Positions 9,793 through 17,619 of a DNA stretch of 64,000 nt are shown in pieces. Below the pieces are notes generated by a model. The model was given only the letters and a program-made list of their open reading frames with translations, was not told where the DNA came from and ran no database searches. The stretch covers positions 186,001-250,000 of the forward strand of contig NZ_JAHCLT010000002.1 of NCBI RefSeq assembly GCF_020005165.1, in the 5' to 3' direction. Position 1 is the stretch's first letter, and every line of letters begins with the position of its first letter. The translations under genes were made by a program, and so were the position numbers. This DNA is from Kangiella taiwanensis. Its GTDB lineage: Bacteria > Pseudomonadota > Gammaproteobacteria > Enterobacterales > Kangiellaceae.

Positions 9793-10553
9793 TAATAAAA
9801 CTTAGCCCCATTCTGTATAAACTCTTTGACATCACTCTTACTCGGAAAATGGAAGTAAGTCATTTCATCATCATTATTAGGAATACATTTATAATTTCCA
9901 CGATTGATCAAATCTACAGCTTCACAGATTGCCATCATTCCAACTTTTTTTGATTTAATTATCAAATCTTCTAAGTTTGGTTTAGTAATTACAATATTCT
10001 TTTGAACGAGAATTGGTCCGCTATCTATGCCTTCATCCACGAAAAATACAGACACACCAGTTTGTTTCTCTCTATTCTTTAAAACCCAAAAGCTTGGCAT
10101 CAAGCCCCTATACTTTGGCAATAATGCGGTATGTAAATTTAAGCACCCCTTGGGTGCCAGCTCTATAAGTTGTTTTTTGAAAATTTCATTACCAGCTATA
10201 GATATAAGTAAATCAGGATTGTAGGAACGAATAATTTCTAATGAAACCTGATGATTTATAGAGTGTGAAAGTTCAATTATATTAATGCCATGATTGATTA
10301 AAACCCGCCTAACATTTCTACTGCTTAACTTACTTCTTAAATACTTAAAGCAGTACCTTATAAAAAAACGATTTCCAAACAGCTTTCTTGTTTTCAAAGC
10401 CTTGTTAATCAGGGACTCTTTTTTACCGTAAGGTGAAGGAGGTAACAGCACACAGCTTATAACTTTTGAGTGCTCAGGTAATGTTTTAATTAGATGGTTA
10501 ATATTCTCTGCCAGATAAAATGGTTCATCTTGCGTAATTAATGTAATTCTCAT
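9792..10553 (-). CDS. Formyltransferase family protein, probably sugar N-formyltransferase
   Basis: A 253-residue protein with the formyltransferase catalytic triad N-H-D: NLHTALLPKYRG (about 137-148) gives Asn and His, and DEGIDSGPI (about 170-178) gives Asp. This domain uses 10-formyltetrahydrofolate to formylate an amine. The fold is shared with methionyl-tRNA formyltransferase, but the C-terminal tRNA-binding domain is absent and the setting is a polysaccharide operon. It overlaps the upstream GT gene by four bases and the downstream deacetylase by one. No sugar aminotransferase is encoded in the operon, so the amine may be produced by the neighbouring deacetylase. Confidence 0.8.
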   Translation of the reverse strand: MRITLITQDEPFYLAENINHLIKTLPEHSKVISCVLLPPSPYGKKESLINKALKTRKLFGNRFFIRYCFKYLRSKLSSRNVRRVLINHGINIIELSHSINHQVSLEIIRSYNPDLLISIAGNEIFKKQLIELAPKGCLNLHTALLPKYRGLMPSFWVLKNREKQTGVSVFFVDEGIDSGPILVQKNIVITKPNLEDLIIKSKKVGMMAICEAVDLINRGNYKCIPNNDDEMTYFHFPSKSDVKEFIQNGAKFY

Positions 10554-11653
10554 GACTCGGCGACTTTGTTAAAGAGTTTGATGTATTTATCAGCGATCTT
10601 TTTCCAAGTGTATTCTACTTTAATTAATTCATAATTTTTATCTTTAAACTCATTTAATGCGTTTTCCTGCTGCTCAAAGCTTTTTGAAATTTTTGCAACA
10701 GACTCAACGTCCTCAAAATAAAATGCATTATCGGAAAGCACTGCCTTATTAAACTGATTATTATGGGCAACTATACGAGCTTTTACAGCCATTGCTTCAA
10801 GAAGAGATGGATTGGTACCACCTACAGAGTGCCCATGATAATATAGAGAGCAATAATGTCTCAAAGCGTCTAGTGTAGGCTTTTTATAAATCGCACCAAC
10901 AAATTTTACGCGCTCATATGACCTAAATTTATTAGTCAGGTATTGAGCATGCTTTGTCATTAAGCCACCTACGATAATTAATGTTCGGTCTACTCGGGAG
11001 TTCAGAAAACCATCAATGATCATCTCTACATTGTTTTCTGGCTCAAGCCTTGCGATAACCAAGTCAAAATTCATAGCATCCTCAATAACATCTCCTATCA
11101 AAGCCTTATTAATCACTATATCTGCATCACAGCCATACGCAATAACACTAGACTCTCTTCCATATTCAGATTTGTAATAGTCGGCGATTCCATCATTATC
11201 GCTTACTAAACAGGCACTTAATTTTACAGCGCACTTTTCAGCGAACTTTGTTATTCTTTTAGTAGTAGATGACCACTTTGAACGCATCCATTCCATGCCA
11301 TCCATATTAGTTACAAGCTTTTTTCTTTCTTTTTTATTAATCAGGTAAAATGAGAAAGCTGAACTTTGATACCCTAACTCCAAATAAATATCACATTTTG
11401 ATCGGACGGCATCTCTTAAACAAAGGTAATCATAAATAAAGTTTGCGGCCGCACCAATTCTATTTTCGGGACAATAAATATGTCTTATTTCAACTCCTTG
11501 ATAGATATTTTCTTGGTATTCGTGATCCTTTGGGTTATAGCAAATAACTTCATGTCCATCTTCTATCCATTGCTTACTGACCATCTCTGCAAATTGCTCA
11601 AACCCACCGTACCTGTTAGGAATTCCTCTTGTACCTATAATTGCTATTTTCAC
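10550..11653 (-). CDS. Glycosyltransferase with DUF1972-type N-terminus (GT4-like)
   Basis: A 367-residue GT-B glycosyltransferase of the inner-membrane face. The N-terminal MKIAIIGTRGIPNRYGGFEQ block is the hallmark of DUF1972 glycosyltransferases, many of which are rhamnosyltransferases. The C-terminal half has HGHSVGGTNPSLLEAMA (about 275-291), the EX7E-type donor site of family 4. The start is GTG at 11653, preceded by GAGAG. Linkage and donor cannot be told; dTDP-rhamnose is a candidate because its genes follow directly. Confidence 0.82.
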   Translation of the reverse strand: MKIAIIGTRGIPNRYGGFEQFAEMVSKQWIEDGHEVICYNPKDHEYQENIYQGVEIRHIYCPENRIGAAANFIYDYLCLRDAVRSKCDIYLELGYQSSAFSFYLINKKERKKLVTNMDGMEWMRSKWSSTTKRITKFAEKCAVKLSACLVSDNDGIADYYKSEYGRESSVIAYGCDADIVINKALIGDVIEDAMNFDLVIARLEPENNVEMIIDGFLNSRVDRTLIIVGGLMTKHAQYLTNKFRSYERVKFVGAIYKKPTLDALRHYCSLYYHGHSVGGTNPSLLEAMAVKARIVAHNNQFNKAVLSDNAFYFEDVESVAKISKSFEQQENALNEFKDKNYELIKVEYTWKKIADKYIKLFNKVAES

Positions 11654-11689
11654 ACTAAGCTCTCTTGTATCATGAAATTTTAGTATTTT

Positions 11690-11720
11690 AACTAAGTAAT
11701 TAATAAGTGATTACTTAGTT
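11690..11720. repeat. 11-bp inverted repeat in the wzy/GT4 gap
   Basis: A perfect stem AACTAAGTAAT/ATTACTTAGTT with a nine-base loop sits in the 100-base gap between the polymerase and the next glycosyltransferase. It is the only sizeable non-coding gap inside the inner half of the operon. There is no good T-run, so it may be a pausing/processing or mRNA-stabilising structure rather than a terminator. Confidence 0.55.
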
Positions 11721-11759
11721 TAAAAAACCATCATCTAATACCTTGTTTTAAATGATTTT

Positions 11760-13235
11760 TTAAGTAATTTGTTTAGTCTTCTCTTCTTTCATTCTACCGA
11801 GTAAAAGCAAAACTAAAAACAACATCATTACCTGATGTTTATTGGTATTCGCATTAGTTAGACACGTTACTCCAAACACCATCAGTGCTATATAATATTC
11901 GTTTGCATAATTTATTTTAGATTTAAAATTTAACATCTTGATTATTGGTAAAAGAAAAAACATAAATATTAAAACACTGCCTGATATTACACCATACTGT
12001 ACCAAGTAATTTAAATAATCATTATGAGTATCTAGAAGTACATTAAAAGGGATCCCATATTCTGATTTTAAGTAGTTCCACTGACCTGTCCCAATACCTA
12101 ATAAATTGTTATCTAAAATCATCATAATAGTCCCTTTCCAAATAGCAATTCTGGTGAGCATAGAGCTATTAGTAGGATCTATAGCAAGATCATTGTTTGC
12201 ATATCCAGCATTTATTATTATCTCAACAGAGTTATATGTTGTATACATATAACCCAATATTTCCTTATCATGAAATAGGAAAAAACCTAAGCATGTTACC
12301 AATACCCCAGTTGCGACTAAAACTCTAAATGCCGTTAAGTAATTATAAACCAGAACAATAATAGACCCTATAATAGAAGCAAGAAGAGCTGCTCTCACAT
12401 CTGTCATTAAAACTATAACCAAGCAAAGTAAAGAAGTAACAATTAAAGATACCCTGCTTACCAGACCTTGATTCTGACGAGCCAAACATAAAAACAGTAT
12501 AAATAACATCGAGGCTGAATTTCCAAACACATTATTTGCGAAGTTACCACTAAACATCTCTCCTACAATATTCTTTCCTGCTAGAATAGTAGAAATCGCA
12601 CCTTCAAAAAATAGCAATGGAATAGCCACCATACATCCAGTTAAGAATAGTTTCACATTTCTTTTTGTATAAAGTTCTGCTCCTATTAGCAGTAATAAAA
12701 CTACATACCTGAATTGATACGCGCCATTAATTATATGAATATAATCTCCGCCCTTGAGAACATGTTTTACACACAACAAAATTAGCGGAACAATCATTAA
12801 TAAAGAAACATATATTAGGAAACTATAGTACCTGTACGGAACATGAGAACATTCAAGATTAATTTTTTTCTTTAAAAAGAGGTAAAAGATAACAAATATA
12901 TCAATGTGTGAAATAAACGAAAATGATGCATTTGTTTTATCAGACATGGGAGAAAGGAAAACGCCGGGAAATAATGAGTTAAATGCATTAGGTACCGTTA
13001 AGATTACTACAGGGAATAGAAACCAAAAAAGGTTTCTTTTACAAAATAGGAATATGCATAAAGCAAAGAAATAACAGACAGAAGCAATTGTTATCGGCCT
13101 ATCATGTCGAAAATCAATAGGTATATCCGATGTATATATATTATAAAGGTATGATGCAAATGAAAGTAGAATTACTACTACATATAGCATAAACAACGAG
13201 AACATTGAGAGTTGAGCAAGTTTTTTTGTACTCAT
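11760..13235 (-). CDS. wzy: O-antigen/capsule polymerase-like membrane protein (Wzy/ligase family)
   Basis: A 491-residue integral membrane protein with about a dozen hydrophobic segments from end to end. Near residues 375-415 the sequence GIGTGQWNYL followed by TLDTHNDYLNYL-type residues (DTHNDYLNYLVQYG) matches the large periplasmic loop of the O-antigen ligase/polymerase superfamily, where the His-Asn region is conserved. It would join undecaprenyl-linked repeat units in the periplasm (polymerase) or transfer the chain to lipid A (ligase). Gene context with wzx and wzz favours polymerase. ATG at 13235 is used; an in-frame TTG at 13241 overlaps the previous stop and is possible. Very AT-rich. 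Confidence 0.78.
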   Translation of the reverse strand: MSTKKLAQLSMFSLFMLYVVVILLSFASYLYNIYTSDIPIDFRHDRPITIASVCYFFALCIFLFCKRNLFWFLFPVVILTVPNAFNSLFPGVFLSPMSDKTNASFSFISHIDIFVIFYLFLKKKINLECSHVPYRYYSFLIYVSLLMIVPLILLCVKHVLKGGDYIHIINGAYQFRYVVLLLLIGAELYTKRNVKLFLTGCMVAIPLLFFEGAISTILAGKNIVGEMFSGNFANNVFGNSASMLFILFLCLARQNQGLVSRVSLIVTSLLCLVIVLMTDVRAALLASIIGSIIVLVYNYLTAFRVLVATGVLVTCLGFFLFHDKEILGYMYTTYNSVEIIINAGYANNDLAIDPTNSSMLTRIAIWKGTIMMILDNNLLGIGTGQWNYLKSEYGIPFNVLLDTHNDYLNYLVQYGVISGSVLIFMFFLLPIIKMLNFKSKINYANEYYIALMVFGVTCLTNANTNKHQVMMLFLVLLLLGRMKEEKTKQIT

Positions 13236-13237
13236 AA

Positions 13238-14200
13238 TCAACCCAATGTTTTAATATTCAAGGAATTAAATACGTCATGAATATTCTTATTATAATTCTC
13301 CCCGAAATACTCTTTATAGCCATATGAGTAGCAATCAATACTCGGTTTAATCAATTTAATTGATATTAATGCAGAGGATGCGACAGCGAATACAGCTGAA
13401 AATTCATAACGTTCAATTAAACCTTCAATAGCCTCTTCAGACTCGATATTAATAACATTGCAGTCAACAGACCTGCTTAGACTTCTTCGAAAGTTGTCTT
13501 TTGATAATTCCTTTCTTGGGTGAGCTTTATAATATATCGAATTAAACCTTTCAGACTGCACAAGGTTCTTAACAATGAAAGTAACTTTATCGCTCGATAT
13601 TATTTTTTGATTTCTATGGCCTAGAACTAGTAGATTATCATTTTTATAAATATGGTCCTTCATTTCAAAACATATTTTTTTAATGTTTCTAGCTTCACAT
13701 ACAACATTTTCAAAATACGAATAAACTGTATTTATCTGCTGATAAGGACTTATGATACTACCTTTAATAAGTTTGTACTTTAAACCAAATAGTAGAGACT
13801 TTAGTTTTCTTTTCCAATTATCTGAAGAAAAAGGTTTAACTTTATAATCATTAAATAACAAAGTACCATCTGGGATGATGGAAATTAAGATTTTCTTACG
13901 ACTATTTTTTAGTCGCCAATATACATCTTGAGCAAAAACATTCAAAAAATGTGGCACATATAAATCAAACTGCTCATAATTCAAGCAAAGTCTTTTGAGA
14001 GTTTTCTTCAACTGTAGAATTTTCCTGAAACTATTAAGTTCATAAACCACAAAACTTTTGTCTTCAGCCTCATTAAAGTTTATTTTTACTCTTGTGAAAA
14101 TGATTGTATTCTTTTTCAAATCATTATTTATTTTTAAAATATTTTTAAAGTGCAAATACTGAGCATTAGTAAATAAGATTATTAAGTTACATTTTTGCAT
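13238..14200 (-). CDS. Putative sialyltransferase-like glycosyltransferase
   Basis: A 320-residue soluble, basic protein with no recognisable signal or membrane span. I do not see strong overall similarity, but it carries in order the three short motifs of bacterial GT-B sialyltransferases (GT52/GT80/polysialyltransferase types): an acidic-Gly motif, IPDGTLLF at about 128; an HP motif, YYKAHPRKE at about 234; and a Ser-Ser motif, AVASSALISI at about 276. The operon also encodes a NeuB-type synthase and two cytidylyltransferase-like domains, so a CMP-nonulosonate transferase is expected and this gene is the best candidate. Its start overlaps wzx by 19 bases. The alternative is an unrelated AT-rich glycosyltransferase. 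Confidence 0.6.
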   Translation of the reverse strand: MQKCNLIILFTNAQYLHFKNILKINNDLKKNTIIFTRVKINFNEAEDKSFVVYELNSFRKILQLKKTLKRLCLNYEQFDLYVPHFLNVFAQDVYWRLKNSRKKILISIIPDGTLLFNDYKVKPFSSDNWKRKLKSLLFGLKYKLIKGSIISPYQQINTVYSYFENVVCEARNIKKICFEMKDHIYKNDNLLVLGHRNQKIISSDKVTFIVKNLVQSERFNSIYYKAHPRKELSKDNFRRSLSRSVDCNVINIESEEAIEGLIERYEFSAVFAVASSALISIKLIKPSIDCYSYGYKEYFGENYNKNIHDVFNSLNIKTLG

Positions 14201-15453
14201 TTATAGTATTCTCTATTTTTAGAGTAAAGGTATAAAGCGCTAAAAGTGAATATTATGGAAACTATTACGTATAATTTTTTATAGTCTAATGTATCAAGGG
14301 AAAGTGTTAGTAAAAACAAGGTTATGAAGTAAACACACAAAATCAATATGTTAATCTTTAAATATAACTTCCCACCAAAATTGAAATTTGAAGCAATACT
14401 TAGTGGGAAGATAAAGCACAAAGGCAACAAAATCAAAGACTGATAAGCAAATACTAAGTACAGTTTTGAATAACGTGGAAACATATCTATAAATAAGTCA
14501 CTCTGAATTGTCAAATATATAAACAACGCAGATCCTACTGTAATGGCCAAACCCAAACAAGCTTGTTTTTTTACGTTCTTCATTAAACCTAAATGCTCTC
14601 CATGCTCATACATTTGGGCAATCTTTTGAAAATTCAAAGTATTTACAATACTTAAAAGCATAATATGTCCTTTAATTAACATAAATGACAATCCGCTTAA
14701 GCCAACATCCTCTTTAGAAAACTTTAATAGTATATAGAATCTGTCTAATGAAATTATTGCTTCAAAAACAATGCCTGATAGCACTATAGGAAAGCCTAGC
14801 TTTATTAATGAAGAAGCGCTTTTAAAATTGTCATCACAACTCTTCATTTTTTTCTTTGCAAAAGGCTTGTTATTTGTGCAGCTAAACAATACCGAAATAA
14901 AATAAGCCAAATAAAACAATATTAAGAACGTATTGGCGGATGGAAATAAGCTTATAATAATGACTGAAGTTAATAGTGAAAAAGCATTAACTTTATATAC
15001 AGAACTCAAACTCTTAAAATTACCCAAGCCTCTCAACCTAAACCTTTCTAAAGCAAAAACCAACAACGAAAAAAGGGCAAAAGGAAATATATACGCAATA
15101 TTATTTTTATCATTTGAACGATCATTCAGGAAAATAAAGTAAAGACATACCAGAAAAAAAACTGTTAAGCTTAAGTATAAGCAGATAAGTAATATCCGTT
15201 TGTATGTATCACAAAGTATATCTTCAGAACGAGCCTGTAACTGCCCATACCCTTCTGGTAAGCCAAGCATAAAAACAGAGGCATATATTACTAATGTTTG
15301 AAAAATAGATACATCCCCCCAGCCTTGTGGTCCTATTATTAACGCAGCATAGTAGGAAGTGATTAGAACGCATCCTGCATTAAATATTCTAAATAGAGCA
15401 AACTTTATTTCTTGATTTATTATTCTAGATGTGAACTTTGATATCAATTTCAA
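14182..15453 (-). CDS. wzx: Polysaccharide flippase (Wzx-like)
   Basis: A 423-residue protein with about twelve hydrophobic segments and short charged loops, the layout of MOP-superfamily oligosaccharide flippases. It begins with an amphipathic stretch and an IFNAGCVLITSYYAALIIGPQGWG-like first helix region typical of Wzx (GxxGxG near the first loop). It would move undecaprenyl-diphosphate-linked repeat units across the inner membrane. The first codon of the frame is TTG at 15453; no ATG or GTG is available nearby, and the ribosome site is weak. Poor conservation is normal for Wzx. Confidence 0.8.
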   Translation of the reverse strand: MKLISKFTSRIINQEIKFALFRIFNAGCVLITSYYAALIIGPQGWGDVSIFQTLVIYASVFMLGLPEGYGQLQARSEDILCDTYKRILLICLYLSLTVFFLVCLYFIFLNDRSNDKNNIAYIFPFALFSLLVFALERFRLRGLGNFKSLSSVYKVNAFSLLTSVIIISLFPSANTFLILFYLAYFISVLFSCTNNKPFAKKKMKSCDDNFKSASSLIKLGFPIVLSGIVFEAIISLDRFYILLKFSKEDVGLSGLSFMLIKGHIMLLSIVNTLNFQKIAQMYEHGEHLGLMKNVKKQACLGLAITVGSALFIYLTIQSDLFIDMFPRYSKLYLVFAYQSLILLPLCFIFPLSIASNFNFGGKLYLKINILILCVYFITLFLLTLSLDTLDYKKLYVIVSIIFTFSALYLYSKNREYYKCKNVT

Positions 15454-15462
15454 ACTCTATTA

Positions 15463-16842
15463 TTATTTAGTTTTTCTTTCTTCTAACTTGTTAGAATATA
15501 ATTCAGCTATATCAAGATCTAACCTTGAAGAAATAGAGTGTGCACTTATCTGATCGAAAACCACATGCCCAATAGTTTCGCCCCATATTTCTCCATCTTT
15601 ACTTAGCTTTTCACACTTAAATACCAGAAAACCATTCACCATTTGATATATTTCATCTCTTTCTAATCGCACAGATGTCTTATCAAAGTTTATTCCATAT
15701 AAACTTTGACCATTATGAGTGAAATAAAAATCATCAGAAGGTCTAACTCCGATAACATTATCTACATCAAATATACTAGCAATATCGAGTGCGGACTGAA
15801 TAAGGTACTTTTTGTTAAACGGTCTATCAAGTCCAAGTATCACTCCATACTCAAAACTACCTAGCTCATTATAAGTTTCATACACATCCTGTACCACAGC
15901 GTCTAACTTAGAATTGATAAGAGATATATCTACTCCTCTTGCGTGCACTATAATGTTTTCATAATTGGATAATATATATTCTCTCAGACTTTTATCAGGC
16001 GTTGTAATTATGATTTTTTCGAAAAGGTTATAATTTAATAAATCTTCAACTATCAAATCAATTAAGAACTTACCATTTATTTTTTCGAATGGATTACTTC
16101 TTGAGTCTAAACTTCCACCTCGAATAGGAATAACCACAAATGAGCTATCAACACTTCCCTTCTTCTCGGCTACTTTTCTCAATATATTTGATCTTGTATA
16201 TAAGATTTTTTCTTCGTTACCCGTAAGGTTACTCCCATGTCTCCGATAATTAAAAATCAATTTGTCTAAACTTTTAACCTTAAAGTTATCAACAACTCGA
16301 AACCATAGCTCAAAACCATCCTGGCATTGTAGCTCCTCGTCATATCCACCCACTGCTTTTAAGTACTTTGTGTAAAACATCGTACATGCCCCGTGAGCAG
16401 GACAGTCTAGTAATGTCACATCATTTTCAAAATCATGCCTTTTAAAGGTATATAAATGGTTACCAGACTCATCAACAACATCCCAGTTTCCGAACACCAT
16501 TGCAACATCTTTATCTGTAAAACCATCAAGTAAATTTTGCAATGCATTTGGTTTAAATGTGTCATCTGCGTCAAGTCTAACAATGTATTCCCCCTCAGCT
16601 AACCTTAAGGCAGTATTGTTAGTCTTTGTCAGCCCTTTATTTTCTTGAAATATGACTTCAATTTTCTCTTGTCCAATATATTTAGTTAATATTTCTCTTG
16701 AATTATCCGTTGAGCCGTCGTCTATAATTAATATCTCAATATTTGGATATGACTGATTAACCGTACTTTCAATAGCCTGCTCTATGTACTTACCATAGTT
16801 GTGATTAACTATATAAACAGTTATTAATGGCTTATTCTTCAT
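15463..16842 (-). CDS. Fusion: GT2 glycosyltransferase + cytidylyltransferase-like domain
   Basis: A 459-residue two-domain protein. Residues 1-215 are a family-2 glycosyltransferase: VYIVNHNYGKYI, IIDDGSTDNS, and the DXD motif in VRLDADD. Residues about 228-455 resemble the CMP-acylneuraminate synthetase family: VVIPIRGGS corresponds to the nucleotide loop, NGKFLIDLIVEDLL to the next helix, a late ERDEIYQMVNGFLVF matches the conserved R-(Q/D)-x-P-x-Y-x-NG-x-x-x-F strand, and the end HSISSRLDLDIAELY resembles the closing IDID segment. The Lys after the first loop and the QPTSPLR block are not conserved, so catalysis by the second domain is uncertain. No frameshift is seen between domains. Probably a glycosyltransferase with a nucleotide-sugar-handling domain. 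Confidence 0.78.
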   Translation of the reverse strand: MKNKPLITVYIVNHNYGKYIEQAIESTVNQSYPNIEILIIDDGSTDNSREILTKYIGQEKIEVIFQENKGLTKTNNTALRLAEGEYIVRLDADDTFKPNALQNLLDGFTDKDVAMVFGNWDVVDESGNHLYTFKRHDFENDVTLLDCPAHGACTMFYTKYLKAVGGYDEELQCQDGFELWFRVVDNFKVKSLDKLIFNYRRHGSNLTGNEEKILYTRSNILRKVAEKKGSVDSSFVVIPIRGGSLDSRSNPFEKINGKFLIDLIVEDLLNYNLFEKIIITTPDKSLREYILSNYENIIVHARGVDISLINSKLDAVVQDVYETYNELGSFEYGVILGLDRPFNKKYLIQSALDIASIFDVDNVIGVRPSDDFYFTHNGQSLYGINFDKTSVRLERDEIYQMVNGFLVFKCEKLSKDGEIWGETIGHVVFDQISAHSISSRLDLDIAELYSNKLEERKTK

Positions 16843-16923
16843 TTGGTTACCTCGGTGAGCTTTATATACTTTTGCCTTCTTAGCTTATATATTATTGCCA
16901 ATTAATTAAGTTCACTCAGTATT

Positions 16924-16943
16924 ATTTATACCAAGGTATAAAT
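16924..16943. repeat. 20-bp near-perfect palindrome upstream of the GT2 fusion
   Basis: Nine-base arms (ATTTATACC and GGTATAAAT) flank an AA centre in the 172-base gap between the acetyltransferase and the GT2 fusion. The centre is too tight for a good RNA hairpin, so it looks more like a dyad protein site. The rest of the gap is AT-rich and I see nothing else in it. Confidence 0.5.
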
Positions 16944-17014
16944 TAGTTAGTTATGAGTTTATGTTTTGTCTTACAATTTATAAAAAGTAATTCTTTTTCT
17001 TGTAGCTCTTTGTT

Positions 17015-17608
17015 CTACTTCTGTTTTAATATTCTTATTCTTTCAGCAGGAGCACCGGCAATGACACAATGCTTTGAAAAGCTTTTGTTTACAACAGAGT
17101 TACTTCCAACAATGACTTTTTCACCAAGCACTACATCAGGAAAAATAACAGCATGCACTCCTATCCATGAATCATCACCGATGATTATATCACCGTATGA
17201 ATATCCTTGATTTTGAATTTTATCGTCTCCCAAATAGTTATGCATGCTTGTTTGTATATAAACGTAACCTGAAATGAGTGTATTGTTTCCAATATTGATC
17301 TTACCCCCTCCATTAAATACACTACCAATTCCTACTCTTGTAAAATCGCCTATTACTATATCGGCTTTATTAGTAGCTATCACTCTCACGAGAGTATCAA
17401 GCTTTACAAACTTACCTAAAATGAGAGTTGACCCTCTAGTAGCCCTAAGCTCTACCATCTTACCAATAATAACCTCTTCCGATAAAACTATAGAAGAGTC
17501 TTTCGATATAATTAGAGTCGGCAAGGACTTAAATACAACTTTCTTACCTATTACTAGGCGTTTACCAAAGCGAAGCTTTAGATATAAATGAATTATAAAG
17601 CTAAACAT
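17015..17608 (-). CDS. Hexapeptide-repeat acyltransferase
   Basis: A 197-residue left-handed beta-helix protein. Repeats of the (I/V)(G/I)xxxx type run from about residue 40 to 180, for example IVIGDFTRVGIGS, INIGNNTLISG, IIIGDDSWIG, VVLGEKVIVGSNS; the C-terminal GAPAERI is the usual end of CoA-dependent sugar O- or N-acetyltransferases. A short N-terminal hydrophobic stretch may associate with the membrane. It likely acetylates a repeat-unit sugar. It lies between the SpsF-NeuB fusion (11 bases away) and the GT2 fusion, so acetylation of the nonulosonate is plausible. Confidence 0.82.
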   Translation of the reverse strand: MFSFIIHLYLKLRFGKRLVIGKKVVFKSLPTLIISKDSSIVLSEEVIIGKMVELRATRGSTLILGKFVKLDTLVRVIATNKADIVIGDFTRVGIGSVFNGGGKINIGNNTLISGYVYIQTSMHNYLGDDKIQNQGYSYGDIIIGDDSWIGVHAVIFPDVVLGEKVIVGSNSVVNKSFSKHCVIAGAPAERIRILKQK

Positions 17609-17619
17609 AAAATCAACAC

